Source of the DNA: Paenibacillus pectinilyticus
GTDB lineage: Bacteria > Bacillota > Bacilli > Paenibacillales > NBRC-103111
Direction of reading: 5' to 3'
NCBI RefSeq assembly: GCF_001700435.1
Contig: NZ_LYPC01000027.1
Location: 434,380 to 498,379, forward strand
DNA: 64,000 bases
Made by a program: the position numbers and the translations under genes. Position 1 is the stretch's first letter; every line of letters begins with the position of its first letter. The notes under the pieces were generated by a model. That model searched no databases, was not told the origin of the DNA, and saw only the letters and a list, made by a program, of their open reading frames with translations. Shown in pieces: positions 50,801-58,941 of this stretch.

Positions 50801-53800
50801 ATCGACAAAAATTATACAAGAGCTTACCCGCCTGTTGATCGCGCATTTTCCAAGGTAGGCATTCTCGGCTATAAAGTCGTTGGGCAAATTCTCTACATGA
50901 AAGTTTTGTGGAATGATCAGTGGGGTTATGCTTACAACACGGAAAGTGGCTACGGTTATCTAGGTAATACGGCTGTCGAACTTAGAACGTATAATGTGAC
51001 GAATGGACAATTCATTTCAAGTTCTTTACAGAATGGAAATAGTCCTTTTGATTTTATGGCAAATAATCGTAGTACGTCCGATCAAGGTGAAATGACCCCA
51101 GCCAATGTATTCCCTCCGCAAAGTATTGGTAACGACTTAGTTGATATGGTGGGGATGAGTTATTATGGCGATGAAACTTTACGTCAAATTAACCCGCAAG
51201 GGCAAGTGGTAAAATCCGTTCAAGTCCTGCGTCCTACTTGGAATGATCCTTCAATCAGCTCAAATTCCGTTTGTAATGATAATATCCGAAAAAGCTTTAG
51301 AGGGGCAGATGGTGAGTTTTATTTCTATGCGAGTGCCAGTTGCTCTTACACAAATGGAGGCTCAAGTTACAGTGCGAATGTTGGTACATTTGTTATCAAA
51401 ATAAATGCGGATCTTTCCTTTGGCTGGAGAACCAAACTGAAAGGCAGTCTCCTCACATATGCGGGTACTTTTGCTTATGCTTTTGGTGATCATGCAGACG
51501 CGATTGAGCTGATGATTGACAACCCTGCCAGAAATCAAATGCTTGTACGGAGCTACAACGCGAATGGTTACGGATATGATTCGTTTTACGAATCACTGGA
51601 CAAGGCCACCGGAAGTTCATCAACAACCGATTATGCTGCGTGGACCAATGCTTCTCAACCAACCATTAATTGGGATGGGAGCTACTCGACTGGTGTTCGT
51701 ACCATTGATGGTTATAGCACAACAGGTGCAATGGTTAAAAATGAGGCTGGAACCACACTGGGTTCCATTTCTTTTGGAGGAACCTTAGCGCTAAATGGTC
51801 CCTATGCCGCAACGACTACTACCAATTTTGGGACTGAATATGTAGGGGATGGCATGCTGATGGCGCTTCTGGGTTCGCAAAATGCCGGATACGACAGTCA
51901 TAATTTTGTGCCATGGCTAGCGATTGGTACACCAAGTAACTCTGCTCTTGTTGGCTATCCAACGAGGTTAGGTCAGTTTGTTTCAAATTTCACAGTTTCT
52001 GATGCAGAAATACAATTCACGCTTAACCTGGTAAAAGCAAAAGCAAGTAGTAATAAAACAGGCTTTTCTTTCCGTATGCAAGATCCTAGAAATCGCTATG
52101 CGGTCGAAACGAATGGAACATCAGTTTTTTTAACAAAGTATGTAAATGGCGTACCAACAATTTTGTCTAGTGCGAATTACCCGTTCCTTGATAATACGGA
52201 TTACACATTTAGCTTAGAAATGCTAGGCAGCAAGATCAGCCTTAAGTTAAATGGTGTTCCATATTTAAGTGTACAAGATAGCACTTGGCTAAGCGGTACA
52301 ATTGGACCGGTTACGGATAAATCGTACGCGACATTCTCGAACATAACGCGGAAAGCAATTACGTCACCTCAAACGGCTTGGTATGCGGGTTATGCCCTTT
52401 GGGAAGGCGGTTCTGCGACTGCTGCTGTTAAGTATGATCACATTTCGTATACCGACTCTGAGAATGATCCTGCAAGCGGTTCGTATCAGTGGTATTACAA
52501 GCACACTCCGAAATTTCTAAATAATCAAGGGATCTCTGTACTTGATGGACAAACGTTCAGCGGCTCACAGACCACTTTCGATAAGGTAGGGGTGTATAAG
52601 ATATCTTTATCTGCCAAAGATGATCCAAACCCAGCATTTCTTTATCCCAGCGTACTTTTTGAATTATACAGAAAAGCTTCCAATACGTTCCATGCTTCTA
52701 TTGTCGTTCATCGCAGACCGGTTATTCCCAATTTTACGAGCACGGTGCAAGGTGATGGAACGGTTGTTTTTACAGATGATGCTTATGATCCAGACCGCTA
52801 TCAACCAGTGCCTCCCACGTGTTCAGCCCCCGATGTAACTGGACTAGATTATTGTGCAAATCATGGTGTGCTGTCGAGACAATACTCATTTGTAGATCCT
52901 AACGGAAACTACTCGCAGGGAAAACCGTCGCGGCCGTCGATATCGGGAACATATACGGTATATCTACAGGTCATGGATGAGTATGGCGCACTGAGCCAGC
53001 CGGTTTCAACCACTTTTACAGCAACAACGATTGTTGCTCCAGCATTGCCGCCAGTGGCGACGTTAACTTTTCCAAATGGTACTCAGATAGCTCCCACCAT
53101 CGTCGGCGTACATCCAACCATTACTTGGAATCAAGTTGATCCGAACGGATTTAACTTAACGGGCTATGAAGTGCGGATTCTGGACGAGTATGGAGCGCCT
53201 GTAACTGCCAGTGGGATGGTTAGTCAGAATAAATATAATGGCTCGCAGTCATGGGATGTACCGCTGGCTTTAACCCTTGGAGTCAAATACCAAGTCCAGG
53301 TGCGTGTGGAAGATATCTATAACTGGTCAGCTTGGTCGAATATCGGCTGGATGCAGGTGAATAGTCCTCCTTCAGCCAACATGACGGTTCCGAATGGGAC
53401 AAAAGATGCACCGGATATAGTTAATACGGTGAGGCCAACGTTACGATGGAACCAGTCTGATCCTGATCCTGGGACGACTTTTCAGTATTTTCAAATACAA
53501 ATTACGAATGAAGCCAATACGGTGATGATTATGGATTCAGGTCAGTATTGGCAAGGAACTTCTTCGAATTTAGGAAGCTGGACCGTAAATCAAAATCTGC
53601 CAGCCGGTCAAAAGCTTCGTGTCAGGGTAAGGGTTTTCGACGGCATCTCATGGTCAAATTATTCGCCACAAACCTGGTTATATATCAATCGAGCACCGAT
53701 TGCTGATTTTGACTGGCAACCTAAGCCCGTCTGGGAAGGTGATATGGTGCAAAGCATCAATGTTTCGACGGATCCAGATGGTGATGCGCTCTCGTATACA

Positions 53801-54370
53801 TGGCTGGTGGAAGAGCCAGGCGGGGGGAAGAAGTCTTTTACATCTAACAATTTCACGCACAAGTTTAATGTGCCAGGTGATTATAAAGTGACACTCACCG
53901 CTTCGGATGTCCTAGTATCTTCAACGGTTATCAAAACGATTACAGCCCTGCCCTTGACGATACATTCCGATGTGACATATACCGATAAGTGGTTGACAAT
54001 CCATAAGGATAAGGGACATCAAACAGAGGCAGCTCCTAAACAATTTTATTCTGGTGAGATCTTCATTGTAAAAAGTCAGAGTGCTTTAACGTCCGTCGAG
54101 GAAGTGACCGCTTGGATGGATACGGTAAGTATTGACGGTTATTCGTTATACGTTTCTGAAAAGCTAATACCTGTTCTGGGGGATCCAACCCGGTTTACTG
54201 GAGAGTTATTTGATCAGAAGTTTCAATCTTTCACGGAAGGATTACCCCGAGGCCTACAGACGGTGCATTTTCAAATTCGATACAGCAATGGTGTTGTGAA
54301 AAAAGAAGATATTCCTATCGAAATCATTGGGAATGTCCAGCAGTCTGTTGGCGTACATCGCGTTCAATAA
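47876..54370 (+). CDS. Giant multidomain secreted protein with PKD and Fn3-like domains
   Basis: A 2164-residue exported protein. The signal peptide ends near residue 37 (WLSANAAADA). A Pro/Ser/Thr linker lies near residue 310. Ig-like beta domains follow (about 325-735), then a Trp/Tyr/Gly-rich, propeller-like region (about 740-1370). A concanavalin-like domain (about 1370-1490: FSFRMQDPRNRYAVET, YTFSLEMLGSKISLKLNG) precedes PKD-like modules (about 1520-1720). Two tandem Fn3-like repeats of about 105 residues lie at about 1725-1935 (FPNGTQIAPTIVG / VPNGTKDAPDIVN). A clear PKD domain follows (NRAPIADFDWQPKP, GDYKVTLTASD). No catalytic site was recognised, and there is no LPXTG or SLH anchor at the C-terminus. 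AAGGAGG precedes the ATG. Confidence 0.88.
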   Translation: MWYARRRIGLLVIALLTIQIFPIQYIGFSWLSANAAADADALIDLTYPNSIPGFQSVYKKDSSATTDIVTIPAVSGKTILDVGVFRDGIRVDSIPAAVGQSSWTGQLSYWGSVRAVESRDNYSAKGYYAWYRYIPGGSQGVNWYADLPNVGTINCGGSLTESINGYNMPKYPGCSGDINLELSANRAENYTAVDSPSIVLSSSVVAEVGALATATVDNGDTISGPPGLDLDGQSDGTTTPVSVNINTADSFTVKYTQRFDHISIYNKELNSPPNGAKVMVYFAAFKVTITSKTFMYPDHIVVTYSGGTQSPTPSPTPPPISITGDFQLAPSTINYRDTFKLHPLPFTIPSSCSYTDHYYKIERGGNYVYTPKVYSKTQDTVFIYSSYPSIIAVGSHNISLMIEASCGSSGFIATKTLTVNGPSANGPPDFKVAWVNPSNRKLPLSTAVVGTTLDLIYIEDPTVPTPSDPDGDIIFWDNFNFNTADTWTKTVPSKSGVGQYTNGYHNVLMDTVGFHYVSASFHDQWGLSTTRQAMIEVVPPNPVPVCKAPSEIKENRTVTSGAINSLASYSPLGRTIDHTKDVWTNLKTSYVNGSSSDIVITVTLQSVTDSAGLTSLSGSDCQITIHPDLPPVGKLGVPSFSLRNTSTHIQNQSYSTDGDSLVSAFYTYKYDVNNDGFQNDAWQTVSGGNVAGIDFTPSAVGKYLFNVKVCEDFGRCGDNSSQAASEIMLDVVNKDGPVVSFEIAGENTQPTVVPATKYNAGDILKNWILFQTNTSIAIGKGVGWSAGSSNQLIAGLGRNERSPDYYNFNYEQSNSTQYRQFITPAQDFGLGANGQSPYRSFANLSGINTQPILVPSVSDSSVWQPVSWGKGPPVFQTTEDHIYFGAGAPYMLSDYYGDYRVASMGGYSFYSLNKQKLGRYSGTAVCNGCYFATWEHKYLDGSPYDYILTPANLLSGNAGPVATYKNTTFYDVQAAIDKNYTRAYPPVDRAFSKVGILGYKVVGQILYMKVLWNDQWGYAYNTESGYGYLGNTAVELRTYNVTNGQFISSSLQNGNSPFDFMANNRSTSDQGEMTPANVFPPQSIGNDLVDMVGMSYYGDETLRQINPQGQVVKSVQVLRPTWNDPSISSNSVCNDNIRKSFRGADGEFYFYASASCSYTNGGSSYSANVGTFVIKINADLSFGWRTKLKGSLLTYAGTFAYAFGDHADAIELMIDNPARNQMLVRSYNANGYGYDSFYESLDKATGSSSTTDYAAWTNASQPTINWDGSYSTGVRTIDGYSTTGAMVKNEAGTTLGSISFGGTLALNGPYAATTTTNFGTEYVGDGMLMALLGSQNAGYDSHNFVPWLAIGTPSNSALVGYPTRLGQFVSNFTVSDAEIQFTLNLVKAKASSNKTGFSFRMQDPRNRYAVETNGTSVFLTKYVNGVPTILSSANYPFLDNTDYTFSLEMLGSKISLKLNGVPYLSVQDSTWLSGTIGPVTDKSYATFSNITRKAITSPQTAWYAGYALWEGGSATAAVKYDHISYTDSENDPASGSYQWYYKHTPKFLNNQGISVLDGQTFSGSQTTFDKVGVYKISLSAKDDPNPAFLYPSVLFELYRKASNTFHASIVVHRRPVIPNFTSTVQGDGTVVFTDDAYDPDRYQPVPPTCSAPDVTGLDYCANHGVLSRQYSFVDPNGNYSQGKPSRPSISGTYTVYLQVMDEYGALSQPVSTTFTATTIVAPALPPVATLTFPNGTQIAPTIVGVHPTITWNQVDPNGFNLTGYEVRILDEYGAPVTASGMVSQNKYNGSQSWDVPLALTLGVKYQVQVRVEDIYNWSAWSNIGWMQVNSPPSANMTVPNGTKDAPDIVNTVRPTLRWNQSDPDPGTTFQYFQIQITNEANTVMIMDSGQYWQGTSSNLGSWTVNQNLPAGQKLRVRVRVFDGISWSNYSPQTWLYINRAPIADFDWQPKPVWEGDMVQSINVSTDPDGDALSYTWLVEEPGGGKKSFTSNNFTHKFNVPGDYKVTLTASDVLVSSTVIKTITALPLTIHSDVTYTDKWLTIHKDKGHQTEAAPKQFYSGEIFIVKSQSALTSVEEVTAWMDTVSIDGYSLYVSEKLIPVLGDPTRFTGELFDQKFQSFTEGLPRGLQTVHFQIRYSNGVVKKEDIPIEIIGNVQQSVGVHRVQ

Positions 54371-54386
54371 CTGTTTTATGAGGGAT

Positions 54387-54414
54387 GGTTATCTACGGAT
54401 AACTGTCTTTTTTG
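54387..54414 (+). terminator. Terminator of the giant protein gene
   Basis: GGTTATC (54387-54393) and GATAACT (54398-54404) form a short stem followed by GTCTTTTTT. Confidence 0.7.
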
Positions 54415-54484
54415 TAAAAGCGATGACCTCCATACCCACCTATGGTACAATAGTCGATAAAAATGCGAACGGGGAGAAACCACC

Positions 54485-55285
54485 TTGAACTATCGATTAA
54501 TCGCGCTGGATGTTGATGGAACTTTGCTCAATGATGATCATGAGTTGACGGATCCTACGATTGAAACCATTCAAGAGGTCCATGATCAAGGCTGTCATAT
54601 TGTGTTATGTACGGGGAGAGCGCCTGCAAGTACATTACCGATTCTAGAGCAGTTGGGCTTAGAAGGAACGATGATTACGCACAATGGTGCCGTGACTGTT
54701 CATGCGGATGAGCGTGGGCAGTCGTTAGTGAATGAGTTTGCTTTCGATATGAAAGATATTGAGCCGATGTTGGCGTATGCTCGTCGTGAAGGGATACATT
54801 TCGATGTGTGTACAGCCTTCAACATGTATATTGAACGAATTAGTGAGTATGAGAAGCAAATGTATAAAAAGTTTCTTATTAGTCCAAAGCTGGTGACCTC
54901 AGTTTCGGAGCTAGGCGTGCGTATCGTGAAGTTTACGCTTTTTGCACAATCAGAGGTGTTAGATCGCGTTCAGCAAGATTGGGAAGAGCAGAAGCTTTAT
55001 GGCGATCTACGGATGATTCGCAGTGGTGAATTGTTTATTGATGTGATGAGTCCTGAAGCCAATAAAGGAAATGCTTTGAAGGCGTTGGCCGCGACATTGG
55101 AAATTGAGCCACAAGAGATTGTTGCCATTGGGAATTACTATAATGATTTGGAAATGATGGCTTTTGCTGGGCTAGGAATCGCTGTGGAGAACTCGCCAAA
55201 CGATGTCAAAGAAGCCGCAGATGCTGTGACTTTATCTAATAATGATAATGGTGTTCATGAAGCTATACGAAAGTATTTCTTTTGA
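54485..55285 (+). CDS. Cof-type HAD-IIB family phosphatase
   Basis: A 266-residue haloacid dehalogenase-superfamily phosphatase. Motif I is IALDVDGTLLNDD near residue 5, motif II HIVLCTGRAP, and motif III/IV EANKGNALKAL together with AIGNYYNDLEMM, where one Asn replaces the more common Asp of GDxxND. The IIB cap lies between. These enzymes dephosphorylate sugar phosphates or flavin nucleotides. The start is TTG, with GGGGAG upstream. It sits between two surface-protein genes but has its own terminator, so a functional link is not implied. Confidence 0.9.
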   Translation: MNYRLIALDVDGTLLNDDHELTDPTIETIQEVHDQGCHIVLCTGRAPASTLPILEQLGLEGTMITHNGAVTVHADERGQSLVNEFAFDMKDIEPMLAYARREGIHFDVCTAFNMYIERISEYEKQMYKKFLISPKLVTSVSELGVRIVKFTLFAQSEVLDRVQQDWEEQKLYGDLRMIRSGELFIDVMSPEANKGNALKALAATLEIEPQEIVAIGNYYNDLEMMAFAGLGIAVENSPNDVKEAADAVTLSNNDNGVHEAIRKYFF

Positions 55286-55315
55286 ACCAGTACAAATATA
55301 AAATTTCGATAAAAT

Positions 55316-55338
55316 ACCTCGATTTTTGAGGTTTTTTG
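55316..55338 (+). terminator. Terminator of the HAD phosphatase gene
   Basis: ACCTC (55316-55320) pairs with GAGGT (55328-55332) and is followed by a run of T. Short stem. Confidence 0.65.
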
Positions 55339-55413
55339 TCGTTTGAGGGGTTTTTAGTATAAATTGCCTATGATAGAATGAGAGAAAGAATATTAGACGA
55401 TGGCGGTGCATGA

Positions 55414-57201
55414 ATGGGGAAATTGAAGGGTTCAAGAAAAAAGGAGAAATTCATAGGGACAATAGCTGGTGTAACTGCGATCGCTGCACCTTTGATGATG
55501 GTGCCAGGGCCTCATAGTTATGCACTAATAAATAAAGATGTTGAGGCAATTGATGCAATACAAACGATTGTGTTACCACTTCACGGTAAGAAATATATAG
55601 ATCTTAATTTACTTTATCAAACTTGGGGTTTGGAAGTTAATTCAACTGATACCAATGCAACTGGTTTATTTACGTATCAAGGGAATGGGATATATGAAAT
55701 AACAGCCAATAGTATTGGTAGTGCTACTTTTACGGTTATTGGCCATAATGAAGGTGAAAATGGAGGAGATGTTGAGGTCGATAATTTTAAAGTCATTGTT
55801 GTAGAAAATAATGATGATCCAGACAATTATAAGTTTGATGTATATAACATTAATAAGCTTTTGAACCAATCCATTTATTCAAAGGAGCAAGTAACAGATC
55901 TGCTTAAGAATATTAGCCCGATTTCTGTCAACAATTCGGATCCTTTTTCTTACAAAAATGGCAATATACCTCCTTATCAAATCTATCCTTCCTCGTCATA
56001 TATTTCTGGGAAATTAGGAGTTCCATTAGATATTAATGAAATTCGAGATGAGATATACAACTACTTTGATGATTATGATGGATATATTCCTGAGGGAAGT
56101 GAGCAAAGTCCATCAGATCTAATCGGACTTGTCTCTGTTGAAAGTAATGCAGATTTTAGTGTATCCGTGCAAAAAGAGGGGAATCGAATTATTAATTACA
56201 CAATAACTCCTTTGCATGATGGTGACGTGAATCTTGATGTAGTAGTTACGGATCACCATGGCGGGTTTACGAAGGGACATATACCTATACATATTGATCG
56301 AGTTTTCAATTCGACTAGCGTGCTTGCTAAACATTTTCTGTCACCAGAACTAAATAATCCGGTCTTATACTTGTCTAATGATGCAGGTATTAATTTATCA
56401 GAAATATTTTATAATCCTGATAATGTTTCAAAGGTTTATAAATTGTCAGTTGAATATGCGTCAGGTGATACTACTGAACAAACCGATCTGAGTATTGGAA
56501 ATAACTTTTTCACATGGCAATCGCTTAGTTATTTGCAATATGGTATCACTAAAATCACTAAAATTCTTGCGTATGATAATTCAAATTCTGAAGTGCCATC
56601 TGCTACTTTAAATGTAGATATTGAACGTACAGATAAAGATCCTTTCCCCACCGTTTTAAATTTGTATCAATCCATTCAAGATGTGGGTACAAGCAGTTAT
56701 ATTTTGGATTACCAAAGTGCGAAAGGTTTTAATGACTCGTCGATTACTATTAATAATTCAGATTTACAGAATATGGCGTATAGCAGAGTTACAGCCGCTG
56801 TCTATCAAAATCATTATCTGAAATTTGATGCTGGATATGGGGCAGTGGATTGGACAACGAGTATGAAGGTTTATGCACATGATTCAAATCCTGCTCATTT
56901 GTACCTTGATGATTTTAATTTTAACCTAGTCTCGACCTCACAGACGAAGCGGTTCGATGCGAAACCAGCGATTCAATTTAGTCAATTATACCCAATAAAT
57001 AATTATGATTACTGGAATAACTTTTCTTCTCACATCAGTGAGTATGTCACACTTAACACACCGACTAAAATTAATATTGGGTTTGCTTCTGGAACTATGA
57101 CTGCGACCTACCAAGATGATGCATCTGAAGGAACTGGTGAGATCGTGAAGATTGATCCGTACAATGGTACAAGCGTATTTTACATTCCGTTCAAAAAATG
57201 A
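55414..57201 (+). CDS. Unrecognised exported surface-type protein
   Basis: A 595-residue protein that I do not recognise. The N-terminus is basic (GKLKGSRKKEKF) followed by a hydrophobic stretch (GTIAGVTAIAAPLMMVPG), a signal peptide or anchor. The rest is rich in Asn, Asp, Ser and Tyr, with many beta-type segments (ATFTVIGHNEGENGGD, NLDVVVTDHHGGFTKGHIPI) suggesting cadherin- or Ig-like repeats. Base composition is clearly more AT-rich than the neighbours. There is no wall anchor or catalytic motif. Its stop overlaps the start of a glycosyltransferase gene by 4 bases (ATGA), so the two are translationally coupled and the protein may be that enzyme's substrate. Confidence 0.7.
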   Translation: MGKLKGSRKKEKFIGTIAGVTAIAAPLMMVPGPHSYALINKDVEAIDAIQTIVLPLHGKKYIDLNLLYQTWGLEVNSTDTNATGLFTYQGNGIYEITANSIGSATFTVIGHNEGENGGDVEVDNFKVIVVENNDDPDNYKFDVYNINKLLNQSIYSKEQVTDLLKNISPISVNNSDPFSYKNGNIPPYQIYPSSSYISGKLGVPLDINEIRDEIYNYFDDYDGYIPEGSEQSPSDLIGLVSVESNADFSVSVQKEGNRIINYTITPLHDGDVNLDVVVTDHHGGFTKGHIPIHIDRVFNSTSVLAKHFLSPELNNPVLYLSNDAGINLSEIFYNPDNVSKVYKLSVEYASGDTTEQTDLSIGNNFFTWQSLSYLQYGITKITKILAYDNSNSEVPSATLNVDIERTDKDPFPTVLNLYQSIQDVGTSSYILDYQSAKGFNDSSITINNSDLQNMAYSRVTAAVYQNHYLKFDAGYGAVDWTTSMKVYAHDSNPAHLYLDDFNFNLVSTSQTKRFDAKPAIQFSQLYPINNYDYWNNFSSHISEYVTLNTPTKINIGFASGTMTATYQDDASEGTGEIVKIDPYNGTSVFYIPFKK

Positions 57202-58634
57202 AGATAAACCATAACCACATCATTAGCCTCATCCAATCAAACAAACTTCAAGAAGCCGAAAAGGAACTCCTGAAAGCCATCCGCGTAGCTCCTTTGGAAG
57301 CACAGCTCTGGGTGATGCTCGGTGAAACGTTGCTCCTGCAACAACAAGCAGGAGCAGCGAAGCGGGTCTTCGACCGTGCGTGGCTGCTAGATCCGCAGGC
57401 GAAGTGGGTCAACCATATGTACAAGCGAATAGAGCAGATGCCACAAGGGGATCAACGGCCAGATATTGAGGATCTTCTGTATGTTCCTAAGGTGACGGTG
57501 ACCGCGGCGATTTTATCGCATAATGAAGCGGAGAACATAGCGAGTTGTATCGTTGCTCTACAAGGTGCGGTCGATGAAATCCTACTTGTGGATTCATCGA
57601 CGGATGAGACTCGTAGGATTGCACTGCAATATCCGAAGGTAAGGGTTGTTCCTATTGAGTGGGAAGATAATTTCGGAGCTGCTCGAAACGTAGGCCTCCA
57701 ACATGTACAAACAGATTGGGTCATTTGGATTGATGCAGACGAGGTGCTAATTCCAGAGGATGTCAAAGCAATAAGGGATATTGCAAGTATTTTTAATCCA
57801 TTAGAAATAATACCGGTCCTGATTATATGGCAATTAAATAGGATGAACGGCACCATCCAACACGACTTCTCCCAAGTGCGCATGTTCCCAGCACAAAGAG
57901 GTCTGCGTTACTACGGACGTATCCATGAGCAAATCGGTACAGATCAAGGTATTTACCAACGCGATACGTATCGTCGAGCGGTCAAGATCAGACTGGATCA
58001 TCATGGTTATGAACCAACGGTTCTACAAAGCAAAGGCAAGCTCGAACGGAATCTTCGCTTATTGAAGCTCATGCTGGAAGAAGAACCGGAGAATCCGGGC
58101 CATTGGCTGTTTTACGGGCGTGAATCCCTTGGACTTGGCTATGAAGACCAAGCACTAGAGGCCTTGCTTGAAGCAGAGAGTCTAGGGTTGCAAACCTCTC
58201 TATTCGGCCGAATGTCCGAGATTTACAGGCTTCTCATTCAAATCATGATGCAACGTAAAGATTATTCGGAAGCGGAAGTCTTTTGCCATAAAGCCTTGGC
58301 CCAAGCACCTGATTTTCCAGATGCCCATTACTTATTAGCACAAGTGCGAATGAGACAAGCAGATGAGCTACTGAAGTTAGCGGAAACCAGCATCAAGCAA
58401 TCCCTGACCAGCTTGCCTAATTACCGCGGTAGTGTTAGCGCGGATTACCACATTGGCGAGTGGAAAGCAGCGACGTCACTTGGTGAACTGGCGATGCGTT
58501 CTGGGAAGCTGGCAAGGGCAAGAGAGATTTTCTCGCAGCTTCAGAATAAGCCTGGTGCTACGGAAATGTTGACGGCAAAGCTCACAGTCATTGAAGAGGA
58601 ACGACAGCGGCTTAACCAAGCCAAGCCATCCTAG
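57198..58634 (+). CDS. Family 2 glycosyltransferase fused to TPR regions, SunS-like
   Basis: A 478-residue cytosolic protein. Residues 1-75 look like two TPR units (NKLQEAEKELLKAIRVAP, AGAAKRVFDRAWLLDP). Residues 98-285 form a GT-A glycosyltransferase: AAILSHNEAENIASC, WEDNFGAARNVGLQ, the metal-binding WIDADEVL near residue 179 and YYGRIHEQIG. From about 290 onward there are more TPR-like helices (ENPGHWLFYGRESLG, AEVFCHKALAQAPDFPDAHYLLAQ). The layout GT2 then TPR, with the RMF...YYGRIHEQ and LEEEPENPGHWLFYGRE segments, resembles SunS, which glycosylates the peptide sublancin. By analogy it could modify a protein, the coupled upstream surface protein being the first candidate. Confidence 0.85.
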   Translation: MKINHNHIISLIQSNKLQEAEKELLKAIRVAPLEAQLWVMLGETLLLQQQAGAAKRVFDRAWLLDPQAKWVNHMYKRIEQMPQGDQRPDIEDLLYVPKVTVTAAILSHNEAENIASCIVALQGAVDEILLVDSSTDETRRIALQYPKVRVVPIEWEDNFGAARNVGLQHVQTDWVIWIDADEVLIPEDVKAIRDIASIFNPLEIIPVLIIWQLNRMNGTIQHDFSQVRMFPAQRGLRYYGRIHEQIGTDQGIYQRDTYRRAVKIRLDHHGYEPTVLQSKGKLERNLRLLKLMLEEEPENPGHWLFYGRESLGLGYEDQALEALLEAESLGLQTSLFGRMSEIYRLLIQIMMQRKDYSEAEVFCHKALAQAPDFPDAHYLLAQVRMRQADELLKLAETSIKQSLTSLPNYRGSVSADYHIGEWKAATSLGELAMRSGKLARAREIFSQLQNKPGATEMLTAKLTVIEEERQRLNQAKPS

Positions 58635-58640
58635 ATAAAT

Positions 58641-58682
58641 AAAGACGATCTCCAGGCCTCAAGGGCGAAGAGATCGTCTTTT
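58641..58682. terminator. Bidirectional terminator after the glycosyltransferase gene
   Basis: AAAGACGATCTC pairs with GAGATCGTCTTT (58670-58681). It lies between convergent genes (glycosyltransferase and YjcZ copy 2). Confidence 0.92.
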
Positions 58683-58699
58683 GCTTTTTAAATCAAATA

Positions 58700-58786
58700 T
58701 TAGATGAAAAATGCGCTAGTGATAATAACAAGAAGGATGAAAAGAACTAAAATCGCAGCCGATGAGGAACCAACAACTCCTGACAT
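58700..58786 (-). CDS. YjcZ family sporulation mini-protein, copy 2
   Basis: A 28-residue peptide that starts MSGVVGSSSA and ends ITSAFFI, with the same hydrophobic core ILVLFILLVII as the copy at 9126-9212. AAAGGAGGG lies 8 bases upstream of ATG 58786. A second ATG at 58792 would be too close to the ribosome site. A SigK-like promoter precedes it. Confidence 0.88.
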   Translation of the reverse strand: MSGVVGSSSAAILVLFILLVIITSAFFI

Positions 58787-58821
58787 GGACATTCCCTCCT
58801 TTCGTGGTGAATGTTATAAGA

Positions 58822-58862
58822 TAAGATATGTAAGTAGGGGCAGAAGTGTATAGACGTTTACC
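58822..58862 (-). promoter_or_regulatory. Probable SigK-type promoter of YjcZ copy 2
   Basis: On the minus strand CATATCTTA (58822-58830) fits the SigK -10 form CATANNNTA. An AC dinucleotide lies 15-17 bases upstream, as expected for the -35. GGTAAACGTCTA (58851-58862) is shared with the promoter region of copy 1. Confidence 0.6.
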
Positions 58863-58941
58863 CGGGGGTATACATATTTTGGACAATGTTGGGCATCCTA
58901 CAGAAGAATGACACAAGATCTGTAGAGGAGGCGACTAAGTC

